From the NCBI RefSeq assembly GCF_029633915.1, contig NZ_CP091092.1, positions 1,612,001 to 1,676,000 of the forward strand: DNA of 64,000 nucleotides, read 5' to 3'. Made by a program: the position numbers and the translations under genes. The DNA is from Methanomicrobium antiquum. Lineage in GTDB: Archaea; Halobacteriota; Methanomicrobia; Methanomicrobiales; Methanomicrobiaceae. Shown here piece after piece: positions 35,945-45,314 of the stretch. Below the pieces are notes generated by a model. The model made no database searches. It was not told the origin of the DNA and saw nothing but the letters and a program-made list of their open reading frames with translations. Numbering within the stretch: the stretch's first letter is position 1; each line of letters opens with the position of its first letter.

Positions 35945-36448
35945 ATGAATCTTGGACTTACAATTCTCAAAGGAAGACGAAGCATAAGAAAATACAAAGA
36001 GCAGAAAATTGAAGACGAAGTTATAAAAGCGATACTTGAATCTGCAAGATATGCACCTACCGCAAGAAACGCACAAGCCTGGAAAGTCGGCGTTATTAAA
36101 AACAAAGATACTCTCTTAAAACTATCAGAGCTTGCATCACACGGAAAATTCATAAAAGACGCAGATGTCTGCTTTACAGTTTTTGCCGAAAAAGAACATC
36201 AGTATTTCGTTGAGGACGGAAGTGCAATGACAATGCAGATTCTTCTGTCTCTCTGGTCATTTGGTGTAGGCTCATGCTGGGTTGCAGGGTATGGAAAAGA
36301 ATATTCAAAGGATGTTCAAAAATTGTTAAAAGTTCCGGAAAAATACACACTCATCTCATTAATACCGGCAGGATACCCGGCAGAGGTTACAATTCCAACA
36401 AAAAAAGAACTTGAAGACATTGTGTTTGAAGAAGAGTATAGTGAATGA
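35945..36448 (+). CDS. Nitroreductase-family flavoprotein
   Basis: 167 residues, an FMN-binding nitroreductase fold. Conserved: RRSIRKYKEQKIEDEVIKAILESARYAPTARN (FMN phosphate-binding Arg and Ser), EDGSAMTMQILLSLWSFGVGSCWV and the C-terminal LIPAGYPAE. Substrate unknown; such archaeal proteins reduce quinones or nitro compounds using NAD(P)H or F420. The stop codon lies in a perfect 13-base tandem duplication (36438-36463). Confidence 0.88.
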   Translation: MNLGLTILKGRRSIRKYKEQKIEDEVIKAILESARYAPTARNAQAWKVGVIKNKDTLLKLSELASHGKFIKDADVCFTVFAEKEHQYFVEDGSAMTMQILLSLWSFGVGSCWVAGYGKEYSKDVQKLLKVPEKYTLISLIPAGYPAEVTIPTKKELEDIVFEEEYSE

Positions 36449-36463
36449 AAATAGTGAATGAAA
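36438..36463. repeat. Perfect 13-base tandem repeat across the nitroreductase stop codon
   Basis: ATAGTGAATGAAA twice without a gap; the first unit contains the stop TGA at 36446-36448. Confidence 0.85.
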
Positions 36464-36529
36464 AAATTCACCCAGAGATAATAGAAATAATAATATAAAC
36501 CAGTCTGATTTTTTCAGACATAACTGAGG

Positions 36530-36556
36530 GCATGAAATATTTATTTCATGAACGAA
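36530..36556. repeat. CATG element, copy 8 (palindromic pair)
   Basis: CATGAAAT and ATTTCATG are mirrored around a 4-base centre, cores at 36531 and 36547 (step 16), followed by GAACGAATTTTTTAT. Confidence 0.65.
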
Positions 36557-36651
36557 TTTTTTATCTATTGAAAAGAGATTGTTTTTTTCACCATAAAACA
36601 AACTTATCTTTTAACTTAACTGTATATTCTATAAACATCAGAGAGATAATT

Positions 36652-37938
36652 ATGTCAGGACCAATCCTTCAGGTAGCGCTCGACCTTACTGAATTAAAAC
36701 GGGCGGTGCAGATTGGAAAAGAGGCTGTTTCAGGCGGAGCTGACTGGATAGAAGCAGGAACTCCGCTTATCAAAAGCGAAGGCATGAATGCTGTAAGAAC
36801 TCTTAAAGCAGAGTTTCCAGGTCATACTATTGTTGCTGATATGAAGATTGCCGATACCGGCGCTCTAGAGGTTGAGATGGCCGCAAAGGCAGGTGCTGAT
36901 GTTGTATGCATTCTTGCATCATCAGATGATTCTGTAATTGAAGAGGCAGTGCGTGCCGGACATCTTTATGGCGTTAAAATTCTTGCAGATCTGTTAAACA
37001 CAGCTGATCCAATAAAACGCTCAGAAGAGGTAGAAAAAATTGGTGTTGACATAATCGCCGCACACATTGGAATTGATCAGCAGATGAAGGGAATGAATGC
37101 TGTTGACCTTTTAAAAGAAATATCAGGCAGGGTCAGTGTACAGATAGGTGTTGCAGGAGGTCTTGATTATGAGACTGCCGCTGAAGCCGCGGCAAACGGT
37201 GCAGACATTCTTCTCATTGGAAGCAGTATCACAAAATCTGCAGATGTTTCAGCCGCGACCAGAAAAATAAAGGATGCAATAAAGGATCAAAATATTAAAA
37301 AAGCCTCAAAAAAGTCACAGGATGAGGAAATAAAAGAGATCTTCATGTCTGTATCAGCGCCTAACATTACTGATGCCATGCACAGAAAAGGTGCGATGTC
37401 AGGCCTCATCTCAATATGCGGAGATGTCAAAATGGCCGGAAAAGCACTTACAGTGAGTACTATTGCCGGAGACTGGGCAAAGCCTGTTGAAGCAATAGAT
37501 GTTGCAAATGAAGGTGACGTTTTGGTAATAGACAATCAGCGTGCAAAGCATGTTGCACCATGGGGCGAGCTTGCAACCCATAGCTGTCTGAACAGAGGAA
37601 TTGCCGGCGTTGTAATCGACGGCGCTGTCAGAGATGCGGATGACATAAAAAAAATAGGCCTTCCGGTCTTTGCCACGGCAATATGTCCTAATGCCGGCGA
37701 ACCAAAGGGATTTGGTGAAATAGGCGCTGACATCTCATGTTGCGGACAGCAGGTGAAAACAGGTGACTGGATTGTTGGTGATGAATCAGGAGTCGTTGTA
37801 ATTCCAAAAAAACGTGCCTACGAGATTGCAAGACGGGCTCTTGAAGTCAGAAAAAACGAGGTCAGAATAAGAGAAGAGATAAAAAGAGGCGGTACACTCT
37901 CATCAGTTGCCGAGCTTTTAAAATGGGAAAAAAAATAG
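36652..37938 (+). CDS. Bifunctional 3-hexulose-6-phosphate synthase / RraA-like protein
   Basis: 428 residues from ATG 36652 (MSGPILQVALDL); the frame runs upstream to 36532 through a CATG element, which is not coding. Residues 1-210 are hexulose-phosphate synthase (IEAGTPLIKSEGM, VADMKIADTG, GVAGGLDYETA), an OMP-decarboxylase-like barrel that interconverts hexulose-6-phosphate with ribulose-5-phosphate plus formaldehyde. Residues 225-428 are RraA-like (NITDAMHRKGAMSGL, AVRDADDIKKIGLPVFA). In archaea the first half usually supplies pentose phosphates by running in reverse. The second domain's role is unsettled. Confidence 0.92.
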   Translation: MSGPILQVALDLTELKRAVQIGKEAVSGGADWIEAGTPLIKSEGMNAVRTLKAEFPGHTIVADMKIADTGALEVEMAAKAGADVVCILASSDDSVIEEAVRAGHLYGVKILADLLNTADPIKRSEEVEKIGVDIIAAHIGIDQQMKGMNAVDLLKEISGRVSVQIGVAGGLDYETAAEAAANGADILLIGSSITKSADVSAATRKIKDAIKDQNIKKASKKSQDEEIKEIFMSVSAPNITDAMHRKGAMSGLISICGDVKMAGKALTVSTIAGDWAKPVEAIDVANEGDVLVIDNQRAKHVAPWGELATHSCLNRGIAGVVIDGAVRDADDIKKIGLPVFATAICPNAGEPKGFGEIGADISCCGQQVKTGDWIVGDESGVVVIPKKRAYEIARRALEVRKNEVRIREEIKRGGTLSSVAELLKWEKK

Positions 37939-38019
37939 AGTTATCTGGAATTAAAAAAATAATCAACCCATCAACTTTTTTCAAAATCATTACAATATCC
38001 AATGTCATAAATTAATGCA

Positions 38020-38448
38020 ATGATACTGTCCAGAGAAATAATTCTTGAGAGAATTGAAAAAGATGAGATTGTTCTTGACCCTTACAGTCAGGATTCACAA
38101 CAGCCGGCATCATATGATCTTCGCTCAGGCGGAGATTATCTCCTGAAAAAAGGTGAAGTCACACTTGTTCATTCAATGGAGAAGATTGAACTTCCTTCAG
38201 ATATTTCTGCAACCCTTATGTGCAGGTCATCATTCGGTCGAAGAGGTATCTTAATCGGCGGGGGATATGTAGATCCAGGATTTCGCGGAAACCTGACTTT
38301 ATGCCTTGTAAACATGGGCCCTGAGGATTATCTCTTAAAGGAAGGTGAAAGGTGCGTTCAGGTTATAATGCACGAAGTAAAAGGCGGAAACACCCTTTAT
38401 GATGGCAGATATCAGGACAGTGAGGGTGCAGTCACGGCCAGAAATTAG
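38020..38448 (+). CDS. dUTPase / dCTP deaminase family protein, short form
   Basis: 142 residues, shorter than dCTP deaminases (about 170-205). Family motifs: QPASYDLRSGGDYLL, MCRSSFGRRGI, GGYVDPGFRGNLTL and GERCVQVIMH. The Asp of VDPGFRG is kept, but the position of the deaminase catalytic Glu (usually LTLEL) is Cys (LTLCL), which points to dUTP diphosphatase activity rather than deamination. AAATTAG is repeated at the stop codon. Confidence 0.8.
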   Translation: MILSREIILERIEKDEIVLDPYSQDSQQPASYDLRSGGDYLLKKGEVTLVHSMEKIELPSDISATLMCRSSFGRRGILIGGGYVDPGFRGNLTLCLVNMGPEDYLLKEGERCVQVIMHEVKGGNTLYDGRYQDSEGAVTARN

Positions 38449-38542
38449 GAAAAATTAGTTTTATAAAAAAAAGGTGTAGAAAAACTAAAGAAAAAAATAG
38501 AGAATAAAAAGAAAGTAAAGAAAAAAAGACAAAACCTATTTT

Positions 38543-39694
38543 TTATTTTTTCCTTCCATCCAGAAAAACATCACCATATGCTGTTGCGACCTTTGCACCA
38601 AGAGTCGGCTTTAAATCTTCAAGCCAAAGGTAAAACCCGGTCATCTGAGGAGTCCTTTTGCTCTCAACCTTAAGTTCACCGGATTTTTTTCTGACAACTT
38701 TCAGATATTCACTCTTTTTCCTGGAGCGAAGATAAATTACAGGCTCATATTCAGGGATATCAACTGCTAAAATGACCTTTGAAAAGTTATCTTTCATACT
38801 CTCATATGTATACTTCCGGCCGGACATTGTAAAAGTCCGGTTATACATAAGGGCCTTGATTCCTGAAGGATATAAAACTCCGAATAAGAGTTTCTTAGCA
38901 ACCGGAGGTATCTCATCTGCTATCTTCATCTCATCTTTTCCCTTGCCTGCCATCATTATACCAAGGATTTTATCGCGCTTTAGATCATGAAGTTTTTTGT
39001 ACTCAAACGGTCTTTTTATCTCAATATCTTCAATACCGACAAGTTTTGGATGGTTTATGGGCTTTCTTGGTACTCCACGGATAGACTGCGGTGTTAAAAC
39101 AGTCTTTATCTCTTCACATGTCGGAGTTATGATTAATGTGCTTTCAGTCTCACGCATAAGCCTTCTCATAATTGAAGAGCGTGAAATATCAACTGATGAA
39201 AACAGGACAAAAGGAACAGGCGCCTGCCCGTAAAGATAGCCCAATAGCTTTTTTTTATACAAAACTTCCGCTTCCATATCCTTAAGATCAGAGGCTGATG
39301 TTACAATCTCACAAAAACAGATTCTATTGTCATTGTCGATGAAAAGAATATCAAATTCAGCTATATCCTGACCATTTCCACGAATGTTTATGTCACCGCG
39401 GTTGGAGTAGAAAATGCCATTCTGACCAAGTTTAATGTCAATTGGCGGAAAAGGTGCATCTGCCCCTTTTCTTACAACATATTTTATCCTGTTTGTCTTA
39501 GTGGAGAGTTCAAGAAGCATCTCATAAATGAGTGATTCATACCATCTCCCCTCCGAAGCTCTCATCTGTGAGAGCTCTTCTGAAAATAGCTGACCTTTTT
39601 CTATTTTTTTAAGATGCCTGATAGCTCTTCTTGCAATCACTTTTTCAGGCTTTTTCTTTGAAAAGTTGGCAGTAAGCCATGCTAATAATTCCAT
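38543..39694 (-). CDS. Unrecognised protein with nuclease-like core
   Basis: 383 residues, family unknown to me. Residues 55-165 have an order that recalls restriction-nuclease folds: a helix with GRWYESLIYEMLLEL, then EFDILFIDNDNRICFCEIVTSASDLKD (Asp, then Glu nine residues on) and a following helix; the expected catalytic Lys is Thr/Ser. The C-terminal half is basic, with MAGKGKDEMKIADEI and a beta-rich segment YEPVIYLRSRKKSEYLKVV. Soluble, monocistronic. It might bind nucleic acid; no more can be said. Confidence 0.7.
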   Translation of the reverse strand: MELLAWLTANFSKKKPEKVIARRAIRHLKKIEKGQLFSEELSQMRASEGRWYESLIYEMLLELSTKTNRIKYVVRKGADAPFPPIDIKLGQNGIFYSNRGDINIRGNGQDIAEFDILFIDNDNRICFCEIVTSASDLKDMEAEVLYKKKLLGYLYGQAPVPFVLFSSVDISRSSIMRRLMRETESTLIITPTCEEIKTVLTPQSIRGVPRKPINHPKLVGIEDIEIKRPFEYKKLHDLKRDKILGIMMAGKGKDEMKIADEIPPVAKKLLFGVLYPSGIKALMYNRTFTMSGRKYTYESMKDNFSKVILAVDIPEYEPVIYLRSRKKSEYLKVVRKKSGELKVESKRTPQMTGFYLWLEDLKPTLGAKVATAYGDVFLDGRKK

Positions 39695-40011
39695 TTATAT
39701 TCAGACCTGTACATTTACAATCAATTATCTCCGATATTTCTCGGATATTCAGGCGCTTTTTTTTAAAATTTTTATTGATCTGCCGGATTATCTGCAGGTT
39801 TTATTTTTTTAGCCGCAAACAAAACCCGGGTATAATTTTACAGGTCAATTTCGTGCAGTGAAATGTAAATTCCGGCCTTTTGGAAAATGTTAATGTTAAC
39901 AGCCCCTGTTAATTATCAGTCCCTGAGGGGCATTTGTATTATTCTGCTGTATCATACCACAGAAATATGAAATAAAAAGTCTGACAGATTTTATTTTTTT
40001 GCCACGGCGTT
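39695..40011. other. 317-base gap with nested hairpins
   Basis: No gene seen. TTAACAGCCCCTGTTAA (39896-39912) is a perfect 7-base stem with a 3-base loop, and GCCCCT (39902-39907) can also pair with AGGGGC (39926-39931), so two alternative stems share bases. On the minus strand this is the long leader of the nuclease-like gene or the end of trmG10. Confidence 0.55.
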
Positions 40012-40965
40012 TTATTCCAGTACCATTATTCTGCGGGTAAGACTTTTGTGCACCCTTTGTTCATGAAACTGAACAATATCGAAGTGTTTTTTTGCAATTT
40101 CACGAACATCAACATGAGTTACAACAACAGCACGTTTTCCTTTCTTTAAGACGCGCCGCATTTCACTTATTGAATCATTATAAAGCGCATTCATCGATTC
40201 CGCTTTTATACAGACCGACTGGCCATAAGGAAGATCCGTAACCACCGAATCTACAGAACGGTCTGTTATAGGCAGATTGGTTGAATCAACTTTTAATACC
40301 TCTGCACGCGGCAGATTTTCAAGGCATCCCTTAAGCATTGAAATGTCCATATCTGTTCCGATTACATCTGCATCGAGAAGCATTCCTTCAAGCAAAATGC
40401 CCCCTGTTCCGCAAAAAGGATCTAATAAGACATCTCCTTTCTTTGTTTGTGCAAGGTTTACAAGTGTGCGTGCCAGTACCGGCATCATTACACCAGGGTG
40501 GAAAAATGCTCTTCTCATGGGATTTCGGTATTCAAACCCGCCGCGGTCTATTCTGTACATGACTTCTCCAAAATAGCAGATGTCACCGGAAAAAATCGCG
40601 CGGTATTCCCTCTCAGGAGATGACAGCGAAACCTTACCCTTAATGTGCGAGCCAATACATCTTTCAAGCTCAAGCTGGGAGTCTGGAATTTTTGTGTCAC
40701 TCACTTTTTTAACCCGTCCGGCAAATGAAACATCAGATTCTATAGATAGTGTTTCAAGCATTTCAGCAAAGGACTCATAAGATGCACTGCACTCACCCAT
40801 ATATCTGATTATTGAATGAGTCATGGCAAGCCTCTGTGTTGCTTTGGGAACAGGACAGTCCACAACTGCAACCTGCATTCCTTTTTTTATTATATCTCCG
40901 ACACATTCAGCCTCTGAAAATGGAAGAGTCGGATGTTCACCGGAAAGCTCCAGAATTAGTTTCAT
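40012..40965 (-). CDS. trmG10: tRNA (guanine(10)-N2)-dimethyltransferase
   Basis: 317 residues. A THUMP-type N-domain (about 1-140) is joined to a Rossmann methyltransferase: LLDPFCGTGGILLEG (motif I, about residue 180), IGTDMDISML and the catalytic TDLPYGQS (motif IV, D-x-P-Y form of N2-guanine methylases). Modifies G10 of tRNA to m2G/m22G in archaea. The THUMP domain binds the acceptor end. Stands alone upstream of the dnaJ 3' end. Confidence 0.9.
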   Translation of the reverse strand: MKLILELSGEHPTLPFSEAECVGDIIKKGMQVAVVDCPVPKATQRLAMTHSIIRYMGECSASYESFAEMLETLSIESDVSFAGRVKKVSDTKIPDSQLELERCIGSHIKGKVSLSSPEREYRAIFSGDICYFGEVMYRIDRGGFEYRNPMRRAFFHPGVMMPVLARTLVNLAQTKKGDVLLDPFCGTGGILLEGMLLDADVIGTDMDISMLKGCLENLPRAEVLKVDSTNLPITDRSVDSVVTDLPYGQSVCIKAESMNALYNDSISEMRRVLKKGKRAVVVTHVDVREIAKKHFDIVQFHEQRVHKSLTRRIMVLE

Positions 40966-41068
40966 ATCAGCCTTACTATTTAGGAATTAATCAGGCTAAA
41001 AGAGATAGCATGATATGATTTATTTAGGATTTTTTTTATCCCGGGCTTTTTTCTTATGCTCTCAATTT

Positions 41069-41136
41069 ACCATGTAAACCAAATCTGATTTTCATGAAAC
41101 CCTGCATGAAAAATTAGTTTCATGAATGTTTTTTGA
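41069..41136 (-). repeat. CATG element, copy 9 (nearly full length)
   Basis: Read on the minus strand, cores at plus positions 41121, 41105, 41093 and 41071: steps 16, 12 and 22. Starts with ACATTCATGAAACTAATTTTT, close to copy 1 and copy 12. Confidence 0.7.
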
Positions 41137-41203
41137 AAAATAAGGCGATTGAGGAAAAAGAATGTAAATAAAAGGTTAAAAAGTAAGGAAGATAAAGGAT
41201 AAA

Positions 41204-42340
41204 TTATTTTTTAAGGAAATCCGAGAAAAATCCGCCCTTTTTCCCGCCCTTTCCTTTTTTATTTGATTCAATCTCAACAATCTTTTGATAAAGCTCTTTT
41301 TCCTCATCAGTAAGATTTTTTGGAATCTCTATTTTTACCCTGACAAGAAGATCTCCGGGTCTTCCTCTGCGTTTTATACCTTCACCGGATATTTTAAGCG
41401 CAGTTCCATGCTGAACACCGGCAGGGATTTTAAGTTCGACCATTCTCCCGTCAATTGTTTCAATTTCAACTTTTGAGCCAATTGCCGCATTCGCGGCTGA
41501 GACTATGATATTCGTTTCAAGGTTGTCGCTAATGCGCCTGAAATTTTTGTCAGGAGTTACTTCAACCTCTATGAACAGATCTCCGTTTGGTGCGCCGGGA
41601 TCGCCTGCTTCACCGTAGCCTTCCATTCTAAGACGCATACCGGTATCGATTCCGGCAGGAATTGTTACAGTGATAGTCCGCTTTACCCGTGTATGCCCGG
41701 AGCCTCCGCATGCACCACAGCGCTCTTCAGGGATTTTACCCCTTCCGCCGCACTGCGAACAGGTTGCCATGCTCACGAAATTACCAAACGGCGTCCTGTT
41801 TTCGCGGCGCTCCTGACCGCTTCCACCACAGCGTGGACATGTGCGTGTTTTTTTGGTTTTGCTTCCGGTTCCATCACATTCAGGACAGGGCTCGGTATGC
41901 ATTACATCAACATCGCGACTTGTCCCAAGCGCCGCATCCTTAAGCGTAACCTGAATTCTCATCAGAAGATCTGCGCCGGGCTGTGGCCCTCTCGGACCTC
42001 TTCTGCCACCACCGCCTCCGCCAAAGAACGCATCAAATATGTCTCCAAATCCTCCAAAATCTGCACTGAAACCGGAGCCGCCAAAACCTCCCCCGGAGTA
42101 CTGGCCTTTGGAGGCATTGGTGAATGTTTCATGGCCCATCCTGTCATACTGGGCTTTTTTTTGCTTATCGGAGAGGACACTGTATGCCTCGTTTATCTCC
42201 TTAAACTTCTCTTCAGCACCCTCTTCTTTGCATATATCAGGATGATACTTCTTTGTCAGGGTGCGGTATGCCTTTTTTATCTCCTGTTCTGTCGCACTTT
42301 TAGGAACATTTAGGACTTCATAATAACTTTTCGCACCCAT
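41204..42340 (-). CDS. dnaJ: Chaperone protein DnaJ
   Basis: 378 residues, type I Hsp40. J-domain 1-70 with HPD at 33-35, a Gly/Phe-rich stretch to about 125, four zinc-binding repeats (CPECDGTG, CPRCGGSG, CSQCGGRG, CGACGGSG) and C-terminal substrate-binding domains (DLFIEVEVTPDKNFRR). It stimulates the DnaK ATPase and binds unfolded protein. Last gene of grpE-dnaK-dnaJ, 17 bases after dnaK. Such a full bacterial-type set in archaea is attributed to ancient transfer. Confidence 0.97.
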   Translation of the reverse strand: MGAKSYYEVLNVPKSATEQEIKKAYRTLTKKYHPDICKEEGAEEKFKEINEAYSVLSDKQKKAQYDRMGHETFTNASKGQYSGGGFGGSGFSADFGGFGDIFDAFFGGGGGGRRGPRGPQPGADLLMRIQVTLKDAALGTSRDVDVMHTEPCPECDGTGSKTKKTRTCPRCGGSGQERRENRTPFGNFVSMATCSQCGGRGKIPEERCGACGGSGHTRVKRTITVTIPAGIDTGMRLRMEGYGEAGDPGAPNGDLFIEVEVTPDKNFRRISDNLETNIIVSAANAAIGSKVEIETIDGRMVELKIPAGVQHGTALKISGEGIKRRGRPGDLLVRVKIEIPKNLTDEEKELYQKIVEIESNKKGKGGKKGGFFSDFLKK

Positions 42341-42357
42341 TCTTACGCCTGCCCAAT

Positions 42358-44220
42358 TTAATCGTTCTTCTTATCGTCTTTATCGTCTTTTACTTCGTAA
42401 TCGGCGTCAACAACATTATCATCGCCTGATTCAGCACCTGAAGCTTCTCCGCCCTCAGCTTTTGCAGCTTCGGCTTCTGCGGCGGCTTTCTGGTACATTT
42501 TTGTGGAAGCGGAAAAGACACTTTCGGTAAGCTCCTCAACATCCTTTTTGATTGCATCAAGGTCTGTTCCTTCTATTGTCTTTTTTACTTTCTCCAGGCT
42601 TTCCTCAATCTTTGAAACATCTTCTGCCTCAAGCTTATCCTTGCTCTCTTTTAAGAGTTTTTCTGCTGCAAAGATTGCATTATCAGCACTGTTTCTGATC
42701 TCTATTTCTTCACGCTTCTTCTTGTCCTCTTCTTCGAAGTCTTTTGATTTCTTAATCATCTCATCGATTTCATCTTCAGAGAGACGTTTATCGCCGGAGA
42801 TTGTAATCGCCTGACTATTGCCGGTTCCAAGATCTTTTGCTGAAACGTTTATGATGCCATTTGCATCAATATCGAAAGTCACCTCAATCTGAGGTATGCC
42901 ACGTGGGGCAGGTGGGATTCCGGTAAGCTGGAATTTTCCAAGTGTAAAGTTGTCAGCCGCAAGTGCACGTTCTCCCTGGACAACGTGAATCTCAACACTT
43001 GTCTGGTTGTCAGCCGCAGTTGTGAAAATCTGACTCTTCTTTGTCGGAATTGTTGTGTTCCTCTCGATTAACTTGGTTGCAATACCACCCATTGTTTCAA
43101 TTGAGAGTGTGAGCGGTGTAACATCGAGTAAAACCACATCTTTTGCCTCACCTGTCAGTACACCACCCTGAATTGCGGCACCGACTGCAACACATTCATC
43201 AGGGTTGATTCCCTTGTCAGGTTCTTTTCCTAAAAGTGCACGGATTCTCTCCTGAACAAGAGGTACTCGGGTTGAGCCTCCAACAAGCAGGACATGATCT
43301 ATATCGCTGTTTGAAAGACCTGCATCCTCCATTGCCTGCTTTACAGGCCCTATTGTCTTGTCAACAAGCGGTCCGATGAGCTGTTCGAATTTTGAACGTG
43401 AAAGATCAAGATCCAAAAATTTCGGGCCTGAAGAGTCGGTTGTGATATATGGTAAATTGATATTTGTCTTCTGAACAGTTGACAACTCTTTTTTAGCGTT
43501 TTCAGAAGCATCGCGGATACGCTGCATTGCCATCTTGTCCTTTGACAGGTCAATTCCTTCCTGCTTTTTAAACTCCTCTACAATGTAGTCTGTAACGAGC
43601 TTGTCAAAGTCATCACCACCAAGGTGGTTGTCACCTGCTGTTGCCTGAACTTCAAAGACACCGTCTCCAAGTGTCAAAATTGAGACATCAAAGGTTCCGC
43701 CGCCAAGATCATATACTAAGATAGTCTTGTCTTCTTCCTTGTCTATACCATATGCAAGAGCACTGGCAGTAGGTTCGTTTATGATACGAAGAACGTCAAG
43801 TCCGGCAATCTTTCCCGCATCCTTTGTTGCATTCCTCTGTGCATCGTTGAAATATGCAGGAACGGTAATAACAGCTTTTTTAATCTCTTCTCCAAGGTAT
43901 GCCTCGGCATCAACCTTCATTTTCTGAAGAATCATCGCTGAGATTTCCTGTGGGGTATACTCCTTTTCATTAATTTTGACTTTTTTGTCTGTACCCATCA
44001 GCCTTTTTATGGAGATTATTGTTCTGTCAACATTTGTCACTGCCTGACGCTTTGCTACATTTCCAACAAGACGTTCTCCGTCTTTAGAAAATGCGACTAC
44101 TGACGGGGTTGTGCGTCCGCCCTCTGCATTTGGAATTACTACTGCTTTTCCGCCTTCCATTAAGGACATACATGAATTTGTAGTTCCAAGATCAATTCCT
44201 AAAATTTTGTTAGAAGCCAT
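42358..44220 (-). CDS. dnaK: Chaperone protein DnaK (Hsp70)
   Basis: 620 residues from ATG 44220, 5 bases after the grpE stop and preceded by AGGAGGAAT that overlaps the last grpE codons. Signatures: [41 protein letters not shown]; linker [16 protein letters not shown]; acidic lysine/aspartate-rich C-terminus [17 protein letters not shown]-dependent folding chaperone working with DnaJ and GrpE. Confidence 0.98.
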   Translation of the reverse strand: MASNKILGIDLGTTNSCMSLMEGGKAVVIPNAEGGRTTPSVVAFSKDGERLVGNVAKRQAVTNVDRTIISIKRLMGTDKKVKINEKEYTPQEISAMILQKMKVDAEAYLGEEIKKAVITVPAYFNDAQRNATKDAGKIAGLDVLRIINEPTASALAYGIDKEEDKTILVYDLGGGTFDVSILTLGDGVFEVQATAGDNHLGGDDFDKLVTDYIVEEFKKQEGIDLSKDKMAMQRIRDASENAKKELSTVQKTNINLPYITTDSSGPKFLDLDLSRSKFEQLIGPLVDKTIGPVKQAMEDAGLSNSDIDHVLLVGGSTRVPLVQERIRALLGKEPDKGINPDECVAVGAAIQGGVLTGEAKDVVLLDVTPLTLSIETMGGIATKLIERNTTIPTKKSQIFTTAADNQTSVEIHVVQGERALAADNFTLGKFQLTGIPPAPRGIPQIEVTFDIDANGIINVSAKDLGTGNSQAITISGDKRLSEDEIDEMIKKSKDFEEEDKKKREEIEIRNSADNAIFAAEKLLKESKDKLEAEDVSKIEESLEKVKKTIEGTDLDAIKKDVEELTESVFSASTKMYQKAAAEAEAAKAEGGEASGAESGDDNVVDADYEVKDDKDDKKND

Positions 44221-44225
44221 TTTTG

Positions 44226-44786
44226 TTATTCCTCCTTGTTTCCTTTTGACACCGCAACTTTTGCACAACGGATTACCTTATCTTTCATGCAGTAGCCGCG
44301 TATGACCTCGTCTATTACGATTCCGTCAGATTCAGTTTCTGATGGAATATAAGCTATTGCTTCGTGTAAATTTGGATCAAATTGTTCATTTAGCGAATCA
44401 ATGGGAGATATAGAATGATTATTAAGGACTTTTAAGAGAATTTTATGAATCTGTTCCACACCGTCATGAAGTGACGATTGATCAGACTTTAATGCTCGTT
44501 CGATGTTGTCAGCGACTTCAAGAATTTCAACTGCAAAGTTTTCAATTGCACGCTCTGCACGTTCAGAGGATTCTTTTGCACTTCTCTTTCGGAAGTTGTC
44601 AAAATCTGCCGCGAGGCGAAGATACTTCTCATTCAATGATTTTATCTCCTCATTAAGCTCCTCTTCACGTGTTTTGGGTTTTTCTTCAGCCGACTCTTCA
44701 GACTTTTTCACATTATTCTCCTGAGGAGGAGATTGTGAAGCCATATCATCGTCCGGCTTTTTTTTCTCAACATAATCCTCATTCAT
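44226..44786 (-). CDS. grpE: Nucleotide exchange factor GrpE
   Basis: 186 residues from ATG 44786 ([10 protein letters not shown]); GGAG lies 9 bases ahead, so the in-frame TTG at 44801 is less likely. Long charged coiled coil ([27 protein letters not shown]) followed by the beta domain ([37 protein letters not shown]). Releases ADP from DnaK and can sense heat. First gene of the operon. Confidence 0.96.
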   Translation of the reverse strand: MNEDYVEKKKPDDDMASQSPPQENNVKKSEESAEEKPKTREEELNEEIKSLNEKYLRLAADFDNFRKRSAKESSERAERAIENFAVEILEVADNIERALKSDQSSLHDGVEQIHKILLKVLNNHSISPIDSLNEQFDPNLHEAIAYIPSETESDGIVIDEVIRGYCMKDKVIRCAKVAVSKGNKEE

Positions 44787-44817
44787 TCTTTGATTCTCCA
44801 ATAATCTGCTGTAATTA

Positions 44818-44896
44818 CTAGTTATACCATACTAGATGGTCTGGAGTTCTATATATAGTTTTTTGTTGAACTGTTTGCAGTTCTATATAAAGTTTA
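44818..44896 (-). promoter_or_regulatory. grpE-dnaK-dnaJ promoter: two TATA boxes and a dyad
   Basis: On the minus strand AAACTTTATATAGAACT (44879-44895) and AAACTATATATAGAACT (44845-44861) are near-identical TATA units 34 bases apart. The dyad CTAGT...ACTAG (44818-44835) lies about 20-30 bases downstream of the nearer box, where transcription would begin, fitting a repressor site for heat regulation. Confidence 0.55.
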
Positions 44897-45035
44897 TTAC
44901 CTGACAATGTGATTTTTAAAATTTAAAACATCCATACGCTTAAACTGTTTTTTCCTGCATTATATCAGGAAATCCGAATTTTTAACATAAAAATAGACCT
45001 TGTAATTAGAATTTAGATGAAAATTAGAATATTTT

Positions 45036-45100
45036 AAAAAACGTTCATGAAAAAAAAGTTTTTATGTACTGTTTCATGAAAATCATAATTTGATTTTTAT
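45036..45100 (+). repeat. CATG element, copy 10
   Basis: AAAAAACGTTCATGAAA, cores at 45046 and 45075 (29 apart, the sum of 16 and 13); the middle core is changed to TATG at 45063. Confidence 0.6.
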
Positions 45101-45314
45101 AGCAAATATGAAAAATTCAGGACACAAAAATCTCTAAAAATCTCCATTGGTAAACTTATGAGCGCAGATATAAAAAATTCAGTTCTTTCAATTTTTTAAA
45201 TTGATTTAATTGTTAGAAATGTCTTTTCAAAAAGCACTTCTGTATCTTTTCAAGCCATTTAAAAAAATGTATCTGACATTACTTTATTTTTCTTTAAAAT
45301 CCTATTAGTATATA

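Larger units (their letters stand above)
44787..45314. other. 528-base divergent gap, grpE and purH promoters
   Basis: No gene. Holds the double TATA/dyad region of grpE (44818-44896), a CATG element (45036-45100) and an ACTTTATTTT box (45281-45290) about 25-34 bases before ATG of purH. Confidence 0.65.

Noticed and set aside
41693-42313. 206-codon frame opposite dnaJ
   Set aside because: Antisense to the zinc-finger and J-domain coding region of dnaJ; no independent support.
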